NCBI GenBank assembly: GCA_026391355.1
Contig: JAPLDH010000045.1
Location: 1-41,619, forward strand
Direction of reading: 5' to 3'
Length of the DNA: 41,619 nucleotides
Source of the DNA: Bacteroidota bacterium
GTDB lineage: Bacteria > Bacteroidota > Bacteroidia > Bacteroidales > FEN-979
Shown: one piece after another, positions 32,804 to 39,253 of the stretch
How the letters are laid out: the number at the start of each line of letters is the position of its first letter
Position numbering within the stretch: the stretch's first letter is position 1
The notes under the pieces: model-generated
The model's database searches: none
What the model saw: only the letters and a program-made list of their open reading frames with translations
Told to the model about the DNA's origin: nothing
Program-made: the position numbers and the translations under genes

Positions 32804-33145
32804 GTGAAAAAGAACAAAAAACTGATTTTCTGGATTGCCGGGTTGTTGATCCTGGCTTATGTCATTTGGCACTTTGTTAAAAAAAGAGCCACCTCAGCAC
32901 ATGAAGCTGCATTACCTGGGACTAATCATGTACCGATAAGCCCGGCATCCTTAACGGGTTTTCCATTAAAACAGGGATCCCGGGGAAAATATGTAACTGC
33001 ACTTCAGCAGTATTTAAAGGATGCCAAAAAGGAAAGTCTGACTGTTGACGGAATTTTAGGGCCAAAAACTGCAGCAGCTTTATCAAAGTATGGTTTTTCT
33101 TTACCAATGGAAAATGCAGCTTTTAACAAAGTTTTTGGAAAATGA
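32804..33145 (+). CDS. Membrane-anchored peptidoglycan-binding protein
   Basis: This protein of 113 residues has a GTG start. An N-terminal membrane helix (residues 6-23) leads to a PG_binding_1 domain at residues 50-100: LKQGSRGKYVTALQQYLKDA, then LTVDGILGPKTAAALSKYG. It should hold the peptidoglycan layer while anchored in a membrane. Together with the muramidase at 33278 it suggests a virion-borne cell wall penetration device. Its TGA overlaps the next ATG. Confidence 0.8.
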   Translation: MKKNKKLIFWIAGLLILAYVIWHFVKKRATSAHEAALPGTNHVPISPASLTGFPLKQGSRGKYVTALQQYLKDAKKESLTVDGILGPKTAAALSKYGFSLPMENAAFNKVFGK

Positions 33146-33276
33146 ATCTGGGAGAAGTTGAAGCAAAAGTAAAGGTTACGATTGAACCTCAAAGCGCGGC
33201 CATTTTAGCAGTTAGTCTGGCGGTTGCCGGGATCATTATAATTATTGCTTTTCACCTGAGTAAACGATTCTTTTAA
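33142..33276 (+). CDS. Small single-span membrane protein, 44 residues
   Basis: The ATG at 33142 overlaps the upstream TGA (ATGA). The peptide has a short N-terminal region (MNLGEVEAKVKVTIEPQS) and a membrane helix at residues 19-38 (AAILAVSLAVAGIIIIIAF), then HLSKRFF. One base separates its stop from the muramidase start. No family is recognised. Confidence 0.6.
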   Translation: MNLGEVEAKVKVTIEPQSAAILAVSLAVAGIIIIIAFHLSKRFF

Positions 33277-33277
33277 G

Positions 33278-33757
33278 ATGTATTTACCGCAGGATTTTAT
33301 CCGGGATCACAGTGAGGCCGTTTTAGAAGCGAGCCTTAACACTCCATTATTGCCGTCAGTCATTATGGCTCAGATGGGACTGGAAACCGGCTGGGGAAAA
33401 TCCAAAGTGGGTAATAACATGTTTGGTATTAAAGCTGAAGGGCAGAAGTCACCATACTGGGAAGGTGCCGTCATGAACGCAGACACAACAGAATTCGTGG
33501 CCGGGCAGGCCCGCAGTTATAATCTGGCTTTTCGCGCTTACAGATCCATTACGGACAGTATTAAAGATCATTCCTATTTCCTGCTTCAAAACCCGCGATA
33601 TCGCAAAGCCGGAGTATTCGCAGCTAAGACAGCGGCAGAACAGGCGATTGCCTTACAAAGTGCAGGATATGCTACTGATCCGGAGTATGCTGACAAGCTG
33701 ATCCAGGTTATGGATCGTTATGATCTTTACGAGCTTGATAAAAAAAAAAGCGGATGA
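33278..33757 (+). CDS. GH73-like N-acetylglucosaminidase / muramidase
   Basis: This 159-residue protein matches the FlgJ/LytB type glucosaminidase domain: SVIMAQMGLETGWGKSKVG with probable catalytic Glu36, NNMFGIKAEGQ, FRAYRSITDSIKDHSYFL and QSAGYATDPEYADKLIQVM. It cleaves the glycan strands of peptidoglycan. There is no signal peptide, so it is delivered by the virion or through holin pores. Its TGA overlaps the next tiny gene in an ATGA. Confidence 0.88.
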   Translation: MYLPQDFIRDHSEAVLEASLNTPLLPSVIMAQMGLETGWGKSKVGNNMFGIKAEGQKSPYWEGAVMNADTTEFVAGQARSYNLAFRAYRSITDSIKDHSYFLLQNPRYRKAGVFAAKTAAEQAIALQSAGYATDPEYADKLIQVMDRYDLYELDKKKSG

Positions 33758-33828
33758 AAACTGAATTTTTGATTATTGCTGTTGTGCTGTTGATCATTGC
33801 CGGATTTTTAGCGTATAAGGCTTTATAA
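33754..33828 (+). CDS. Tiny membrane peptide, 24 residues
   Basis: The ATG at 33754 overlaps the muramidase stop. The whole peptide (MKTEFLIIAVVLLIIAGFLA, then YKAL) is a single membrane helix. The spike gene starts 2 bases after its stop. Its position inside a continuous overlap chain argues that it is translated, though such a short frame could also be by chance. Confidence 0.45.
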   Translation: MKTEFLIIAVVLLIIAGFLAYKAL

Positions 33829-33829
33829 A

Positions 33830-35014
33830 ATGGTTTATCCCACTACCTGGACACCTTCTAATATTCTCCCTTGTCCTTATAGCAAAAACGACGAGGAAAA
33901 TATTCTTTACACCATTATAGCGGTTCATTTCGATAAGAATTTCGGGAGTGATCAAACGTATTTGAACGGGCTTATGTCTCAGATGTGGCAAAACTATAAT
34001 GAGACATTCAAAGATCTTCTAATTACCTGGTGCAATATCAATTTTCATTGTTCAACGACAGATCCGACGCTGTTAACACCGGCAAATTTTGCGCCTCAGT
34101 ATTACCCCAATTCTGCAGAAGATTTATTGATAAAAGTTCTCAATTATATAAGACCTTGTATAGTGAAGCTGCAGGGAGGTACGCCGGTTATTTCTCCGAT
34201 TTTACCATCAGCAATACCACAATTTTACAATGCGACGATTGATGATCTTCTACTGGAAATATTAAACCAGATACAGGACAGCCAGAACGCGGCCAGGTAC
34301 ACACCGACCACCGTTCCACAGGCTTTTAATTTTCGCCGGGCTGATATACTCCTTACCATACTGAACCAAATCACATCAGCCCTGAACGTCGTCCAGCTAA
34401 CACCGTTCAATGACGCTAATTTGTTTGCCTGGTATGCTTATGACTATCCGGATTCTATTTCTAAGGGCGTAAATAATTATATTTCTGTTTGGGGTGATAT
34501 GTCAGGTCACGGATACCATTTAACACAGGCAACGAAGAATAAGCAGCCCATACTTGCAAGTGAAGGTGTCATGTTTTCCGGCGCTCAGTTGATCCAAAAT
34601 ATTGCCTTACAAATGGATTTACCCGGTAGCTTTTATTTTATCTTGAAAAATACAGGAACGGGTTTACAAATACCATTTGCAAATACAAATACTGGTTCAT
34701 TTTACCTTGAACTTATTAACAGTGGTGCCGTGTACATGATTTGCATGACTTCGTTAGGTATTGGTACATCAGGAACTAATTATAAATTAATAACTGTGAT
34801 CGTTAATGGGGCGAATAGCCTGTTATCAGACGGGACGAACAGCGCAAAAGGCAACTTATCTAATATTATTCTTTACTCCTTATCCATTGGTGGAATGGGA
34901 GATTATGACCCATTTACCGGATATGTTAAAGCATGGATAATCAGATCACAGGCCGACGACGCCATAAAACAGGCCGCAATTCAACAATATTTGATCAATA
35001 GATACAGTATTTGA
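33830..35014 (+). CDS. Spike / receptor-binding protein candidate with LamG-like lectin domain
   Basis: This protein has 394 residues. The N-terminal 185 residues hold four related helical motifs: DEENILYTIIAVHF, SAEDLLIKVLNYIRP, TIDDLLLEILNQIQD and RADILLTILNQITSA, each after a Pro/aromatic stretch. From about residue 195 the chain follows a concanavalin/LamG-like pattern (AWYAYD, VWGDMSGHGYHLTQATKNKQ, GVMFSGAQLI, then GMGDYDPFTGYVKAWI). Such domains bind glycans. A repeat stalk with a lectin head suits a receptor-binding spike at capsid vertices. No membrane anchor is seen. Confidence 0.65.
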   Translation: MVYPTTWTPSNILPCPYSKNDEENILYTIIAVHFDKNFGSDQTYLNGLMSQMWQNYNETFKDLLITWCNINFHCSTTDPTLLTPANFAPQYYPNSAEDLLIKVLNYIRPCIVKLQGGTPVISPILPSAIPQFYNATIDDLLLEILNQIQDSQNAARYTPTTVPQAFNFRRADILLTILNQITSALNVVQLTPFNDANLFAWYAYDYPDSISKGVNNYISVWGDMSGHGYHLTQATKNKQPILASEGVMFSGAQLIQNIALQMDLPGSFYFILKNTGTGLQIPFANTNTGSFYLELINSGAVYMICMTSLGIGTSGTNYKLITVIVNGANSLLSDGTNSAKGNLSNIILYSLSIGGMGDYDPFTGYVKAWIIRSQADDAIKQAAIQQYLINRYSI

Positions 35015-35015
35015 A

Positions 35016-35285
35016 ATGAGTCCGGAGCAGATGACATTTTTATATGAATTCAAAAAGCAGGCGATAAAGTACCTGGTCATTTACTGTTTTATCTCATTCT
35101 GTACGCTGATCGGTTTTTACATAGATACCAAAATTGATATAGGAATTCTCAAAAACTCAGCAGGTGAGATGGAAAAACGTGAAAATAAAAATGAAAAGGA
35201 CATACAAACCCTTCTATACATTTACCTTGACCAGATAAAAAATTCACCAATGCAACCATCTCAACTAAAGCAAAGTGAAAGATAG
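35016..35285 (+). CDS. Small membrane protein with coiled C-terminus
   Basis: This 89-residue protein has one membrane helix at residues 17-36 (KYLVIYCFISFCTLIGFYID) followed by a charged helix (GEMEKRENKNEKDIQTLLYI). It starts one base after the spike gene and overlaps the next gene by 11 bases. It could be a holin-associated or anti-holin protein. No family is recognised. Confidence 0.6.
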   Translation: MSPEQMTFLYEFKKQAIKYLVIYCFISFCTLIGFYIDTKIDIGILKNSAGEMEKRENKNEKDIQTLLYIYLDQIKNSPMQPSQLKQSER

Positions 35286-35454
35286 AATTTTTAAAAATTG
35301 GCGATCATCTTTGTTAGGACTTCTGATCCTGATTGCCGCCCTGGTATTTGTTTATTTAAAAAAGGCAACATTTACAGAAGCTATGTCCGTAGGAGTGCCT
35401 TTAGCAATAGGACTGATGTTTGTTAAAGACCCTTCGAAATTCACTCAGATATGA
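35275..35454 (+). CDS. Holin candidate, 59 residues
   Basis: A GTG at 35275 opens a 59-residue frame with two hydrophobic segments (SSLLGLLILIAALVFVYL and MSVGVPLAIGLMFV) joined by a short KKATFTEA turn. Size and two-span layout suit a holin. It stands between a membrane protein and the spanin-like lipoprotein, with an ATGA overlap to the latter. Confidence 0.55.
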   Translation: MKDRIFKNWRSSLLGLLILIAALVFVYLKKATFTEAMSVGVPLAIGLMFVKDPSKFTQI

Positions 35455-35915
35455 AGATATTTAAAGTACGGGGAGTGGTAATCCCTGTTTTTTTCATAAT
35501 GGTTGTTTGTTTGTGGTTAGCCGGCTGCAGCCCTCAAAAACGGCTGCAGCGGTTAATTGATTCGCACCCAGAGCTGCTAAAGACAGATACCATTAAGATC
35601 ATTGATACCGTTATTGTTTCATCGCTGAAAATTGATACCTCCCTGGTTATCCTGCCTGGTGATACAGTTACAAAAGTATTTTACCAGGATGGCGCACGTG
35701 TTGAGATCCGCTACAGACATGACACGTTAAAATTGAAGGTAGAAAAACCGGCTGATACGGTTATCCAGGTGAAGGAAATCCCGGTTAAGCAATTTGTATA
35801 TGTCGTCCCGGACTGGAAAAACCAACTTGTTAAAATGGCTCCCTGGATTGCATCTGCATTGATTGTAAGTGCCGCCCTGGTCATGCTGATCATTGTAAAG
35901 CTTCGAAAGCGTTGA
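35451..35915 (+). CDS. Lipoprotein with C-terminal membrane segment, unimolecular spanin candidate
   Basis: This 154-residue protein has a signal peptide with lipobox LAGC (Cys26) and the SPQKRLQRLIDSHPELLKTD opening common in Bacteroidota phage lysis lipoproteins. The middle is beta-rich (TDTIKIIDTVIV, VEIRYRHDTLKLKV). A membrane helix lies at about 131-150 (IASALIVSAALVMLIIV) ahead of KLRKR. A lipid anchor at one end and a membrane helix at the other would link outer and inner membranes, as in u-spanins. It lies next to the holin candidate. Confidence 0.6.
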   Translation: MKIFKVRGVVIPVFFIMVVCLWLAGCSPQKRLQRLIDSHPELLKTDTIKIIDTVIVSSLKIDTSLVILPGDTVTKVFYQDGARVEIRYRHDTLKLKVEKPADTVIQVKEIPVKQFVYVVPDWKNQLVKMAPWIASALIVSAALVMLIIVKLRKR

Positions 35916-36319
35916 AAAAGTTTAAATTCCTGCCTCCCTATAATTCCAAAGGACGGACGACATTTCCCGATACACGGAAACGGTCCGGTACATACATTAT
36001 TAAAGAAAACGACAAAATTGTATATGTAGGGTCCTCCCGGACCAACCTTTATAAAACCTTATACCGGCACTTTGAGCACTGGAAACACAAGACCCAGGAG
36101 GTTGTAACCTATGTGACCAGGATGAACCGGCACCGTTACACAGTCAGGATCGTACTTTGCACACCATCCCAGGCTGTCAGGTTAGAGCGTGCCCTGGTGA
36201 TCCGGCACAAGCCCCGAGATAATGAAAACAAGTTTAAGCAATACACCCTTGACGTGATCGACAAACGCACCCTGGAAACGTACGAGGAAATTTCGCCGTA
36301 TTCAGTGGCGCCATTTTAA
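35912..36319 (+). CDS. GIY-YIG domain nuclease-like protein
   Basis: At 135 residues with a TTG start overlapping the upstream TGA, it has GTYIIKENDKIVYVGSS at residues 26-42, which gives the GIY and YIG elements, followed by LYKTLYRHF with the usual basic residue, and a late LERALVIRHKPRDNE with the likely metal-binding Glu. It may nick or resolve viral or host DNA. No homing-type DNA-binding extension is visible. Confidence 0.7.
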   Translation: MKKFKFLPPYNSKGRTTFPDTRKRSGTYIIKENDKIVYVGSSRTNLYKTLYRHFEHWKHKTQEVVTYVTRMNRHRYTVRIVLCTPSQAVRLERALVIRHKPRDNENKFKQYTLDVIDKRTLETYEEISPYSVAPF

Positions 36320-36331
36320 TATATATTGTCG

Positions 36332-36339
36332 TACTTTTG
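36332..36339 (+). promoter_or_regulatory. Bacteroidota-type -7 element of the toxin-antitoxin pair
   Basis: TACTTTTG fits TAnnTTTG, 15 bases before the antitoxin ATG at 36354. It gives the pair its own promoter inside the element. Confidence 0.5.
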
Positions 36340-36353
36340 TAAAAATAAATTTT

Positions 36354-36563
36354 ATGGAAGTCCTTGTAAGAATCAACACCCAAAAAGCACAGGGAAGACA
36401 GTACCTGAAAATCCTGAAAGAATCTCCTGATTTTGCCCAGATCGTAACGTCTTCAAATGGAAAGATAAATCCACAGACCGCCGAAGCTTTAAACGAAATC
36501 AGGCAGAAAAAGGGGAAAAGGTACACCAGCGTAAAAACACTGATGGAGGATTTAAAAAAATAG
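36354..36563 (+). CDS. Antitoxin candidate of a YafQ-type pair
   Basis: This small protein of 69 residues has a C-terminal MEDLKK-like end and the motif RQKKGKRYTSVKTLMEDLKK seen in antitoxins of RelE/YafQ partners in Bacteroidota. It lies 3 bases upstream of the toxin gene. The N-terminal part (MEVLVRINTQKAQGRQYLK) may form the dimer or DNA-binding part. It should neutralise the toxin and repress the pair's own promoter. Confidence 0.75.
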   Translation: MEVLVRINTQKAQGRQYLKILKESPDFAQIVTSSNGKINPQTAEALNEIRQKKGKRYTSVKTLMEDLKK

Positions 36564-36566
36564 CCT

Positions 36567-36842
36567 ATGTACACAATTGTACGTACTCCCAGGTTTAATA
36601 AAGACTGGAAAAAAGTTAAAAAGTCCGGGATATTTCCTTTTGATGACCTTCAGCAAGTGCTGGCATGTTTGAAGAAAGGGGAGAAGTTGCCGGCAAAATT
36701 TGATGATCACGCATTAACCGGCGAAATGAAGGGGTTACGCGATTGCCATTTAATGTATGATCTGATTTTGATGTACTGGATTGATAAGCCTGCCAAAGAA
36801 GTATATTTAGCCCGCCTTGGAACCCATTCGAGCCTTTTTTAA
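36567..36842 (+). CDS. YafQ-family mRNA interferase toxin
   Basis: This 91-residue RelE-superfamily protein has FNKDWKKVKKSG, LPAKFDDHALTGEMKGLRDC, HLMYDLILMYWID and the end LARLGTHSSLF. The order His (DDH), the Arg-Asp-Cys-His-Leu stretch and the C-terminal TGTHSxLF-like end are characteristic of YafQ. It cuts mRNA at the ribosome. In a provirus it may stabilise lysogeny or exclude competitors. Confidence 0.88.
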   Translation: MYTIVRTPRFNKDWKKVKKSGIFPFDDLQQVLACLKKGEKLPAKFDDHALTGEMKGLRDCHLMYDLILMYWIDKPAKEVYLARLGTHSSLF

Positions 36843-37043
36843 TCTCTTTTTCTCCACAGTTTTAGCAGCGTTGCGTATTGCCTTTGGAAGTCTTTCCGCG
36901 TCTTTTTCCAACATCTTTAAAATACCACCCATCCGCGACCAGTGATGATATCCTTCTTCCTGAAAATCGATCCGTAAATTTTCCAGGTTGTTTGCCAGTT
37001 TTTTGATAATCTCTTCGATTTTATAATATTCAGAGGGTTTCAT
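36807..37043 (-). CDS. Small basic helical protein
   Basis: This 78-residue protein has MKPSEYYKIEEIIKKLANNL at the start and a very basic C-terminus (VEKKRLKKARMGSK). No family is recognised. It overlaps the toxin's 3' end by 36 bases on the opposite strand. The helical, charged composition and the gap upstream support a real gene in the minus-strand lysogeny block, though the overlap lowers confidence. Confidence 0.5.
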   Translation of the reverse strand: MKPSEYYKIEEIIKKLANNLENLRIDFQEEGYHHWSRMGGILKMLEKDAERLPKAIRNAAKTVEKKRLKKARMGSKAG

Positions 37044-37162
37044 GTCATTTTTTATTTAGAACGCAACCTAACAAATTTGCTGAGCGAAAAAAGGAGTTCA
37101 AAAACTCAGTTTTTTACTTTTTTTAAAACTTTCCAATAAAATCAATAGTTTCGGAATTTTTT

Positions 37163-37199
37163 ACCAGGTCAACCGGTTGCCTGATCCATGACCTGGTCA
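37163..37199. promoter_or_regulatory. Inverted repeat in the lysogeny block, possible operator
   Basis: ACCAGGTCA at 37163-37171 pairs with TGACCTGGT at 37189-37197. The right copy is part of an 11-base palindrome TGACCTGGTCA (37189-37199). AACCGGTT, another palindrome, lies at 37171-37178. It sits between two minus-strand genes. Confidence 0.45.
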
Positions 37200-37242
37200 G
37201 CTCCCGAAATTGAACATAACATTTATTCTAAATAGATTGTGA

Positions 37243-37476
37243 TCATGGATGTATTTTTTTACCTATTTGGGATTCTATTTTAGAAACTAAAAAAGCATTA
37301 ATTGTTTTAACAACCTCCTTACCCATTGATCTTTCACCTAAACCATGTTTTGTAGTATAGGTAACAGTATTTGATTCCTTACTAATATTTTCAATCCCAA
37401 CCTCCTCTTTACTACCATCAGCCATAATAAGCGTGACAGATTCGTTAATGTAAGGCTTAAAATCATCTGCGTCCAT
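37243..37476 (-). CDS. Small hypothetical protein beside the repressor
   Basis: This 77-residue protein starts 3 bases after the repressor gene stop on the same strand, so the two are one operon. It has a beta-rich N-terminal half (NESVTLIMADGSKEEVGIEN) and a helical end (VVKTINAFLVSKIESQIGKK). It may be a repressor partner, such as an anti-repressor or metallo-sensor. No family is recognised. Confidence 0.6.
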   Translation of the reverse strand: MDADDFKPYINESVTLIMADGSKEEVGIENISKESNTVTYTTKHGLGERSMGKEVVKTINAFLVSKIESQIGKKIHP

Positions 37477-37479
37477 ATA

Positions 37480-37806
37480 TTATTTTTTTAGTTCATCAAT
37501 AAAACTCTTTCCAAGTATCATTTTTAGGTAGTTGTTTTTTACGTTCTCGTCAATTTCAATCTGAAAAATAACTTTACCGGTCATGTTTTTACTTGACTTT
37601 AATGATTCTTCTCCTTCGAACAATTTTGAAACAGGAATATTTAGACTGTCTGCAATTTTTTGCAACGTAGAAAGCATTAAGTCCTGATCCCCATTAAGAA
37701 TTTGAGAAATATTTTGCTTAGCTATACCCATTTTCCCAGCTAAGTCAACATTTCTAATCCGTTGATCTTTCATTATCTGCTTAATATTTCTTCTTACAAT
37801 ATCCAA
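37480..37806 (-). CDS. XRE-family repressor
   Basis: This 108-residue protein has an XRE/Cro-CI helix-turn-helix at residues 5-62 (QRIRNVDLAGKMGIAKQNIS, then LSTLQKIADSLNIPVSKLFE). The C-terminal 40 residues (GKVIFQIEIDENVKNNYLKM) may serve dimerisation. It is transcribed away from the replication genes, with a palindrome-rich divergent region at its start. This is the usual place of a CI-type lysogeny repressor. Confidence 0.85.
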   Translation of the reverse strand: MDIVRRNIKQIMKDQRIRNVDLAGKMGIAKQNISQILNGDQDLMLSTLQKIADSLNIPVSKLFEGEESLKSSKNMTGKVIFQIEIDENVKNNYLKMILGKSFIDELKK

Positions 37807-37811
37807 GTATC

Positions 37812-37848
37812 AACAATGTATTGTTAATAAAAAGTAAAGTCATTACTT
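37812..37848. promoter_or_regulatory. Operator candidates in the divergent region
   Basis: AACAAT-GT-ATTGTT (37812-37825) and AAGTAA-5-TTACTT (37832-37848) are inverted repeats between the repressor start and the rightward gene at 37908. The second half-site recurs at 24831-24843. They are likely repressor binding sites. Confidence 0.55.
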
Positions 37849-37907
37849 GACTACCGGTAATATTATAACTTAACTTCGCTTTATAAATATACATTATATT
37901 TTACTAT

Positions 37908-38141
37908 ATGACAAAAGCGATATTAAAAAAACGGCTGTTAAAACCGGAAATCATTAAAAAGATTACCCGTAACAAAGAGTTAAGGCGCGATCTGATGACT
38001 TATTTTGATTTTATTGATTCTGCCAGTTTAAGAATACTGCTTGACAGGAATTCGCCCAGGTTGCTTGACATGAACGTACTGTTTTTGATTGGAGAACATT
38101 TGGATCTCCCGCAGTACGAATTGACTGAGGAAACTGAATAA
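37908..38141 (+). CDS. Small Cro-like candidate
   Basis: This 77-residue basic protein is the first gene rightward of the divergent operators. Residues 40-70 (LRILLDRNSPRLLDMNVLFL, then IGEHLDLPQYELTE) resemble the second half of an XRE-type HTH, where the last helices read IGEHLDLP. Position and size suit a Cro-type regulator. The fold is weakly supported. Confidence 0.55.
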   Translation: MTKAILKKRLLKPEIIKKITRNKELRRDLMTYFDFIDSASLRILLDRNSPRLLDMNVLFLIGEHLDLPQYELTEETE

Positions 38142-38185
38142 AACAAAATTTTTGTCTTTGTAAGTAAAATTTAAAAAAAAAACCT

Positions 38186-38557
38186 ATGACTATGATATGT
38201 AAGGTTTTAGATGTTTTTCATATAGATGATAAATTTACAATTATCGGTGCTTTGGTGATACGCGGTAAGCTTATGAATGACATTGACGTCATAGTAGTAC
38301 ATAATGACGATTTTTCTTCAAAATGCAAACTATCATCACTTTCACTTTTTAAAAAACAAGTTAAAGAAGTTGATTGTGGGCAAGAATGCGCCTTTAGGAT
38401 ACATGACTGTGAGTTAGATATCGTAAATGGTGATATGATCATGGAAGTTGCCCCAATAATAAAGCATAACGATATTTCCCTGGCTCTGCAGGAGTGCAAC
38501 CAGGGATTTGCCCGACCGACCGCTAAACGCGATGTCAGTCCAATCCGGTACAGGTGA
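38186..38557 (+). CDS. Stand-alone translation-factor-like beta-barrel protein
   Basis: This 123-residue protein (ATG 38186 or 38192) resembles domain II/IV barrels of IF2 and EF-Tu: FTIIGALVIRGKLMNDIDVI, then SSLSLFKKQVKEVDCGQECA (residues 50-69) and VNGDMIMEV. IF2 has a very similar SLRRFKDDVKEV...GYECG...GD-I pattern. There is no GTPase domain. It could bind tRNA, the ribosome or IF2 sites, or be a recruited beta-barrel with another role. A terminator overlaps its 3' end. Confidence 0.55.
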   Translation: MTMICKVLDVFHIDDKFTIIGALVIRGKLMNDIDVIVVHNDDFSSKCKLSSLSLFKKQVKEVDCGQECAFRIHDCELDIVNGDMIMEVAPIIKHNDISLALQECNQGFARPTAKRDVSPIRYR

Positions 38558-38590
38558 GTTATATAGGTTCTCGCCTTGCCGGATTTTTTA
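38542..38590 (+). terminator. Terminator overlapping the end of the barrel protein gene
   Basis: AATCCGG at 38542-38548 pairs with CCGGATT at 38579-38585, with AGG/CCT inside, followed by TTTTTA. It separates the early genes from the replication genes. The remaining bases to 38695 hold no gene. Confidence 0.65.
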
Positions 38591-38695
38591 TTTACCAAAT
38601 CCAGCCAACCGGGAATCCCACGACTGAGCCTCGCGGCAGCAGGAGGGAGGGCAAAAAGAAAAACTCATTGTTCATCCAATTCAAAAAGTTTTTAA

Positions 38696-39181
38696 ATGGT
38701 AACAGCAACCTATTCACCCGATCCTTTCAATGCAGGTACAGGTACATTGACAGCCACTTTCAATATTTTCCAAAGTGACACGCAGAAAATTATACTTCAA
38801 AAGGAAAATATCCGCGCATGGGTAGAACGTCATATAAGACAAACCGTAGTAGAAATGGCCGAAAAGATGTATAAACAGCGGCAGGAAAATTACAGTTACG
38901 TGCAATCCTTTCCAATAAAGCCACACCAGATAGAGGCACTTGAAAAGTTACCCTTTTACATTATGTCAGCGCGTGTATCAACTGACCTTTACGGTTTTGC
39001 CCTGGCTATTTCAAAGAGTGTTTTACCATTGTTGGTGGATTTGCAACCAGGAGAATCTTCCAGGTTTTTTGAGCACTATACGGACAAGCTTCGACAGATG
39101 CAAATATGTGTCAAAAAGTTGTTACAAAAGGATCAGATTTTTTGCCTGGAATTTACTCAAAAAACGCTTGAATTCACCTAA
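38696..39181 (+). CDS. Hypothetical helical protein before the replication initiator
   Basis: This 161-residue protein has a short Thr/Ala-rich N-terminus (MVTATYSPDPFNAGTGTLTA) followed by a helical body (IRAWVERHIRQTVVEMAEKM, LRQMQICVKKLLQKDQI). No family is recognised. It lies 72 bases upstream of the Rep gene in the same direction. It may regulate replication or copy number. Confidence 0.55.
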   Translation: MVTATYSPDPFNAGTGTLTATFNIFQSDTQKIILQKENIRAWVERHIRQTVVEMAEKMYKQRQENYSYVQSFPIKPHQIEALEKLPFYIMSARVSTDLYGFALAISKSVLPLLVDLQPGESSRFFEHYTDKLRQMQICVKKLLQKDQIFCLEFTQKTLEFT

Positions 39182-39253
39182 AACGTATGGTGTTGAAAAT
39201 GAGCGCTTTTACCCTTCCTTGTTAATAAAGGGCTATTCGTGGAAAAAAAACAC

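Noticed and set aside
38554-38778. Frame from 38554 on the plus strand
   Set aside because: It covers a terminator and overlaps the start of the 38696 gene in another frame, with no coding-like features.
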